From J054 sp964613615 (GTDB lineage: Bacteria; Pseudomonadota; Gammaproteobacteria; Steroidobacterales; GCA-2729495): DNA of 15,007 bases. Position numbers and translations under genes: made by a program. Positions 11,255 through 15,007 of the stretch are shown one piece after another. Location: NCBI GenBank assembly GCA_964613615.1, contig CAZTIB010000074.1, positions 1-15,007 on the forward strand, given 5' to 3'. The notes beneath the pieces are model-generated. The model ran no database searches. It saw only the letters and a program-made list of their open reading frames with translations, and was not told the DNA's origin. Numbering within the stretch: position 1 is the stretch's first letter; every line of letters starts with the position of its first letter.

Positions 11255-13747
11255 ATGGCGATCAACAGACGAGATTTCATGAAGGCCAACGCCGTCGCGG
11301 CGGCGGCCAATGTCGCGGGCATGTCGGTCCCTGCGGCGGCCAGCAACGTCATCACGGGGGGCGAGTTCACGCGCCTGACCTGGAACAAGGCGCCCTGCCG
11401 GTTCTGCGGCGTCGGCTGTTCCGTCAACGTCGCGACTCTCGAGGGCAAGGTCGTGGCGACTCACGGCGATATGAATTCGCCCGTCAATAAGGGCATCAAT
11501 TGCATCAAGGGCTACTTCCTGTCCAAGATCATGTACGGGCAGGACCGCCTGAAGACACCCTTGCTGCGCAAGAGAAACGGCGCGTACGCCAAGGACGGCG
11601 ACTTTACTCCCGTCAGCTGGGACGAAGCCTTCGACATCATGGAGGAAAAGTACAAGGCTGCGTTGAAAGCCAAGGGGCCAACGTCCATCGGCATGTTCGG
11701 TTCCGGCCAGTGGACGGCGCTCGAAGGCTATGCCGCCCTCAAGCTGATGAAGGCCGGCTTCCGCTCGAACAATCTCGAACCGAACGCGCGCCACTGCATG
11801 GCCTCGGCCGTGGGCGGGTTCATGCGCACCTTCGGCATCGACGAGCCGATGGGCTGCTACGACGACATCGAATACGCCGATGCGTTCGTGTTGTGGGGCT
11901 CGAACATGGCGGAAATGCATCCGATCCTGTGGACACGGGTCACCGACCGCCGGCTGAGCGCGCCGCACGTCCAGGTGGCCGTGCTATCGACGTTCAAGCA
12001 CCGCTGCTTCGACCTGGCCGACATGGACATGGTCTTTACGCCACAAACCGATCTCGCCATCCTGAATTACATTGCCAACTACATCATCCAGAACAAGCGC
12101 GTAAACCGCGACTTCGTCAACAAGCACACGCAGTTCCGACGCGGCGACGCCGATATCGGCTACGGCCTGCGTGACGAGAACCCGCTACAGCAGCAAGCGG
12201 CGAACCCGAACAGCGGCGCTTCGAAGCCGATGAGCTTCGACGAGTTCGCGAAGTTCGTCAGCGAATACGATGAGAAGTCGGTGTCGGAATTGAGCGGCGT
12301 ATCCGTCGAGAAGCTCAGGGCGCTGGCCGAGCTCTATGCCGATCCGGATATAAAAGTCACGTCGTTCTGGACCATGGGCGTCAATCAGCACACGCGCGGC
12401 GTGTGGTGCAACAACCTCATTTACAACATCCATCTGCTGACCGGCAAGATCTCGACGCCGGGCAACAGTCCCTTCAGTCTGACGGGGCAGCCGTCGGCGT
12501 GCGGCACAGCGCGCGAAGTCGGGACGTTCGCCCATCGTTTGCCGGCGGACATGGTCGTCGCCAACGAGAAACACCGCGATATTGCCGAAAAGATCTGGAA
12601 CCTGCCGAAGGGGACGATCGTCGGCAAACCCGGCTTTCACGCGGTACTGCAGAACCGCAAGCTCACGGACGGCGACCTCAACGTCTACTGGGTGCAGTGC
12701 ACGAACAATATACAGGCCGCCGCCAACATCAACGAGGAGGCCTATCCCGGCTACCGCAACCCCGAGAACTTCATCATCGTGTCGGACCCTTACCCGACGG
12801 TGACGGCGGAAGCGGCCGACCTGGTCCTGCCGACCGCGATGTGGGTCGAGAAAGAAGGCGTCTACGGCAACGCCGAACGCCGCACTCAGTCCTGGTACCA
12901 GATGATCGAGCCGCCCGGCGAGTCACGGTCCGATTTGTGGCAGGTCATGGAATTTTCGAAGCGCTTTACCACCGATGAGGTCTGGCCCGAGGATTTACTC
13001 GCCGCGAAGCCGGAGCATCGGGGCAAGACGCTGTACGAGGTGTTGTTCGCCAACGGCGTCGTCGACCGTTTCCCGCGGTCCGATGCGAGCCCGGATCACG
13101 GCAACAACGAGTCCGATCACTTCGGCTTCTACGTCCAGAAGGGGCTGTTCGAGGAATACGCGAGTTTCGGGCGGGGCAAGGCGCACGACCTCGCGCCGTA
13201 TGACGTCTATCACCAGACACGCGGGTTGCGCTGGCCCGTCGTCGACGGCAAGGAAACGCTGTGGCGCTTCAAAGAAGGGTCGGATCCCTATGTCTCAGAG
13301 GGCAGCGGCTGGGAGTTTTACGGCAAACCGGATGGCAAGGCGATTATTTTCGCGCTGCCTTACGAGCCGGCCGCGGAAAGCCCCGACGACGAATATGACC
13401 TGTGGTTGAGCACCGGCAGGGTACTCGAGCACTGGCATTCGGGCTCGATGACCAGGCGCGTTCCCGAGCTGCAGCGCGCAATGCCGGATGCGTTGCTCTA
13501 CATGCATCCGGAGGATGCGCGGGAACGCGGCTTACGGCGTGGCGACAGCATCAAGGTCGTGTCGCGGCGTGGCGAGGTCAAGACGCGTGTCGAGACGCGC
13601 GGGCGAAACAGACCGCCGGTGGGCCTCGTGTTCATGCCCTGGTTCGACGCATCGAGGCTGACGAACAAGGTCACGCTGGATGCCACCGACCCTCTGTCGA
13701 AGCAGACCGATTATAAAAAGTGTGCGGTCAAGGTAGTGAAGGGATAG
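11255..13747 (+). CDS. napA: NapA, catalytic subunit of periplasmic nitrate reductase
   Basis: The protein has 830 residues, the usual NapA length. It reduces nitrate to nitrite in the periplasm at a Mo-bis(molybdopterin guanine dinucleotide) centre. The N-terminus MAINRRDFMKANAVAAAANV is a Tat signal (NRRDFMK), with cleavage probably near AAAS (residue 30). The 4Fe-4S ligands are Cys48, Cys51, Cys55 and Cys83 (CRFCGVGC ... INCIKGY). The Mo ligand is Cys181 in EPNARHCMASAVGGF. Later family blocks include FWTMGVNQHTRGVW, HLLTGKISTPGNSPFSLTGQ, LPTAMWVEKEGVYGNAERRTQ, STGRVLEHWHSGSMTRR and NKVTLDATDPLSKQTDYKKCAV at the end. It receives electrons from NapB. It follows napD by 38 bases and precedes napB by 11, all in one operon. 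Confidence 0.97.
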   Translation: MAINRRDFMKANAVAAAANVAGMSVPAAASNVITGGEFTRLTWNKAPCRFCGVGCSVNVATLEGKVVATHGDMNSPVNKGINCIKGYFLSKIMYGQDRLKTPLLRKRNGAYAKDGDFTPVSWDEAFDIMEEKYKAALKAKGPTSIGMFGSGQWTALEGYAALKLMKAGFRSNNLEPNARHCMASAVGGFMRTFGIDEPMGCYDDIEYADAFVLWGSNMAEMHPILWTRVTDRRLSAPHVQVAVLSTFKHRCFDLADMDMVFTPQTDLAILNYIANYIIQNKRVNRDFVNKHTQFRRGDADIGYGLRDENPLQQQAANPNSGASKPMSFDEFAKFVSEYDEKSVSELSGVSVEKLRALAELYADPDIKVTSFWTMGVNQHTRGVWCNNLIYNIHLLTGKISTPGNSPFSLTGQPSACGTAREVGTFAHRLPADMVVANEKHRDIAEKIWNLPKGTIVGKPGFHAVLQNRKLTDGDLNVYWVQCTNNIQAAANINEEAYPGYRNPENFIIVSDPYPTVTAEAADLVLPTAMWVEKEGVYGNAERRTQSWYQMIEPPGESRSDLWQVMEFSKRFTTDEVWPEDLLAAKPEHRGKTLYEVLFANGVVDRFPRSDASPDHGNNESDHFGFYVQKGLFEEYASFGRGKAHDLAPYDVYHQTRGLRWPVVDGKETLWRFKEGSDPYVSEGSGWEFYGKPDGKAIIFALPYEPAAESPDDEYDLWLSTGRVLEHWHSGSMTRRVPELQRAMPDALLYMHPEDARERGLRRGDSIKVVSRRGEVKTRVETRGRNRPPVGLVFMPWFDASRLTNKVTLDATDPLSKQTDYKKCAVKVVKG

Positions 13748-13758
13748 GGAGAAAGATC

Positions 13759-14232
13759 ATGAACGCAAAAACCGGCACATTCCTGTTTCTCGCCCTGGCC
13801 CTGATGTCACTCCTCGGCTCAGTCACCGCCGACGAGATCGCGACGCTGCGCCATGGCACCCCGATCGACGAGCAGTCCGACCCCGGCCCGATACCGCAGG
13901 TCGTCGACACCGACATACGGTCGAAGCGAAACTACCCGATGCAGCCACCGCTGATTCCGCACGATACGCGCGACTACGAGGTGAATATTCGGGCCAACAA
14001 GTGCATGTCCTGCCATGCCAGGCGTAGCACCGAGGACAGCCAGGCGCCGATGATCAGCGTGACACACTACATGGACAGGGAAGGCAACTTTCTCGCCGAG
14101 ATTTCGCCGCGGCGTTATTTCTGCAACCAGTGCCACGTGACGCAAACCGTCACCCGTGACGTCATCGAGAACGAATTTCAGGACATGGACAAACTGCTGG
14201 AGCAACGAGCCGCCGGCAGCCGGGGCGACTAA
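13759..14232 (+). CDS. napB: NapB, dihaem c-type cytochrome subunit of Nap
   Basis: The protein has 157 residues. The start ATG 13759 has AGGGAGA upstream and gives a clean Sec signal (hydrophobic 7-22, cleavage near VTA-DE). It is a periplasmic electron-transfer subunit that docks on NapA and passes electrons from NapC. Two CxxCH haem sites are present, CMSCH (82-86) and CNQCH (122-126). The probable distal haem ligands are His68 in PPLIPHDTRDY and His103 in ISVTHYMD, both typical of NapB. Length is normal. The next gene, napC, starts one base after the stop codon. Confidence 0.95.
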   Translation: MNAKTGTFLFLALALMSLLGSVTADEIATLRHGTPIDEQSDPGPIPQVVDTDIRSKRNYPMQPPLIPHDTRDYEVNIRANKCMSCHARRSTEDSQAPMISVTHYMDREGNFLAEISPRRYFCNQCHVTQTVTRDVIENEFQDMDKLLEQRAAGSRGD

Positions 14233-14233
14233 C

Positions 14234-14818
14234 ATGCAGTATTTTCGCAAGATCTGGCGCGATATCGGCCGTCCCAGCGTTCACTACGGCATTGGTACGC
14301 TGGTCGTCGGCGGGTTCATCGCCGGCGTCATATTCTGGGGTGGCTTCAACACGGCGCTGGAGGCATCCAACACCGAGACGTTCTGCATCGGTTGCCACGA
14401 GATGGAGGACAACGTTTACCAGGAACTGCAGGATACCATTCACTTCTCGAACCGCTCGGGCGTCCGGGCGACCTGCCCCGATTGTCATGTCCCACACAAC
14501 TGGACCAGCAAGATTGCCCGCAAAACGCAGGCGACAAAGGAAGTCTGGGGCACGATCTTTCAAACGATCAACACGCGCGAGAAATTTCTGGCCAAGCGCC
14601 GGGAACTGGCGGAGCATGAGTGGGCTCGCCTGCAGGCCAACGACTCGCTGGAGTGCCGGAACTGCCACAACTTCGACTTCATGGACTTCACGCTGCAAAG
14701 CTCGCGAGCATCGCGACAACATTCAACCACTCTGGCCAGCGGTGATAAGACCTGCATTGACTGCCACAAGGGCATTGCCCACGAACTTCCAGACATGGCC
14801 GGCGTAGAAGGATATTGA
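14234..14818 (+). CDS. napC: NapC, membrane-anchored tetrahaem quinol dehydrogenase (NapC/NirT family)
   Basis: The protein has 194 residues. ATG 14234 follows the napB stop by one base, and the start MQYFRKIWRDIGRPS is the usual NapC form. One N-terminal helix (about 19-38, GIGTLVVGGFIAGVIFWGGF) anchors it in the inner membrane; the rest is periplasmic. Four CxxCH motifs bind haem c: CIGCH (51-55), CPDCH (81-85), CRNCH (141-145) and CIDCH (174-178). It oxidises quinol and hands electrons to NapB. CIGCHEM with a downstream VPHNW fits the quinol-site region of the family. It is the last gene of the operon; a B/A repeat follows 17 bases after the stop. No napGH alternative is encoded here. Confidence 0.95.
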   Translation: MQYFRKIWRDIGRPSVHYGIGTLVVGGFIAGVIFWGGFNTALEASNTETFCIGCHEMEDNVYQELQDTIHFSNRSGVRATCPDCHVPHNWTSKIARKTQATKEVWGTIFQTINTREKFLAKRRELAEHEWARLQANDSLECRNCHNFDFMDFTLQSSRASRQHSTTLASGDKTCIDCHKGIAHELPDMAGVEGY

Positions 14819-14835
14819 TTTTTTCGCCGGACTAG

Positions 14836-14871
14836 AAAAAGGTGCCGGGGAAAATCGGTTCGACCCCTATA
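14836..14871. repeat. Composite B/A REP-like element
   Basis: AAAAAGGTGCCGGGG, the left end of a B half-site, runs straight into GGGGAAAATCGGTTCGACCCC and TATA, a reversed A half-site (14847-14871). It is the mirror order of the A/B composites and has almost no spacer. It lies between napC and the ppc start, 13 bases before the latter. Confidence 0.8.
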
Positions 14872-14883
14872 CCGCCATTAATT

Positions 14884-15007
14884 ATGCGAAGCGGCAAAAT
14901 CGACTTCCCCGACAAAGACATTCCGCTACGCGAGGATGTCAGTTTGCTCGGTACCCTGGTCGGGCAAATGCTGGCCGAACAGGGTGGCGAGGCGCTGTTC
15001 GGCCAGG
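14884..15007 (+). CDS. ppc: Phosphoenolpyruvate carboxylase, N-terminal start (partial)
   Basis: From ATG 14884 the frame reads MRSGKIDFPDKDIPLREDVS and then LLGTLVGQMLAEQGGEALFG, running off the right edge after 41 codons. 'LRxDVxLLGxxLGxxLxxQxGxxLF' is the characteristic N-terminus of bacterial PEPC, the enzyme that makes oxaloacetate from phosphoenolpyruvate and bicarbonate. Only about 5% of the usual 870-940 residues is present. The start has no obvious Shine-Dalgarno sequence; the upstream bases are the end of a B/A repeat and a short AT-rich stretch. The 3' end of another PEPC-like gene lies at the left edge of the window on the same strand. Confidence 0.85.
   Translation, partial: MRSGKIDFPDKDIPLREDVSLLGTLVGQMLAEQGGEALFGQ

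Noticed and set aside
10982..11968. Long minus-strand open frame (328 codons) across napD/napA
   Set aside because: It lies antisense to napD and napA, whose motifs are unambiguous; the product is low-complexity and His/Arg/Ala-rich, typical of an antisense frame in GC-rich DNA.
1..15007. CRISPR array, tRNA or rRNA genes
   Set aside because: No regularly spaced direct repeats with unique spacers, no tRNA cloverleaf landmarks and no rRNA-like stretches were noticed. The repeats present are palindromic and irregularly spaced.

Overview
The window reads as a chromosomal segment of a GC-rich Gammaproteobacterium. The basis is an epsilon/gamma-type periplasmic nitrate reductase operon in the order napEFDABC, a protein ending in the gammaproteobacterial 'VPxPAAAWLFGSALGLLG' variant of the PEP-CTERM sorting signal, and a REP-associated transposase with its dispersed palindromic repeats. 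Genus cannot be told from the sequence alone.

Layout. Bases 1-73 are the 3' end of a gene whose last residues match the invariant C-terminus of phosphoenolpyruvate carboxylase (PEPC), and 14884-15007 is the 5' end of a PEPC gene on the same strand. Between them, left to right: a REP-associated tyrosine transposase (RAYT) broken by one in-frame TAG (155-688) and bracketed by inverted 12-bp repeats; a PiT/Pho4 phosphate transporter (about 752/803-2020); an exported, divergent coproporphyrinogen III oxidase-like protein (2127-3065); a 5' stub of recQ cut off at a repeat (3311-3487); a patatin-like lipoprotein (3628-4803); on the minus strand a PEP-CTERM protein (4889-5686) and a Tat-type alpha/beta hydrolase (5884-6855); a tightly coupled three-gene operon of YciI-like protein, FAD-linked oxidase and polytopic membrane protein (7130-9662); a small two-helix membrane protein (9915-10148); and napE, napF, napD, napA, napB, napC (10289-14818).

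The nap genes form one respiratory or redox-balancing unit. NapC is a tetrahaem quinol dehydrogenase, NapB a dihaem electron carrier, and NapA the Mo-bisMGD/4Fe-4S catalytic subunit exported by Tat. NapD and NapF act in NapA maturation, and NapE is a small membrane protein. No napG/napH is present, so electrons should enter through NapC.

The most unusual feature is a set of short interspersed repeats in almost every intergenic gap. They are built from two (perhaps three) kinds of half-site that are combined as A/A, A/B, B/A and B/B. The A half-site also frames the decayed RAYT. One B/B copy coincides with the breakpoint of recQ, and B/B copies end in T-tracts like intrinsic terminators. The flanking genes (recQ stub, lone PEP-CTERM protein, pit without a normal start codon, ppc fragments at both edges) fit a region repeatedly rearranged around these repeats.
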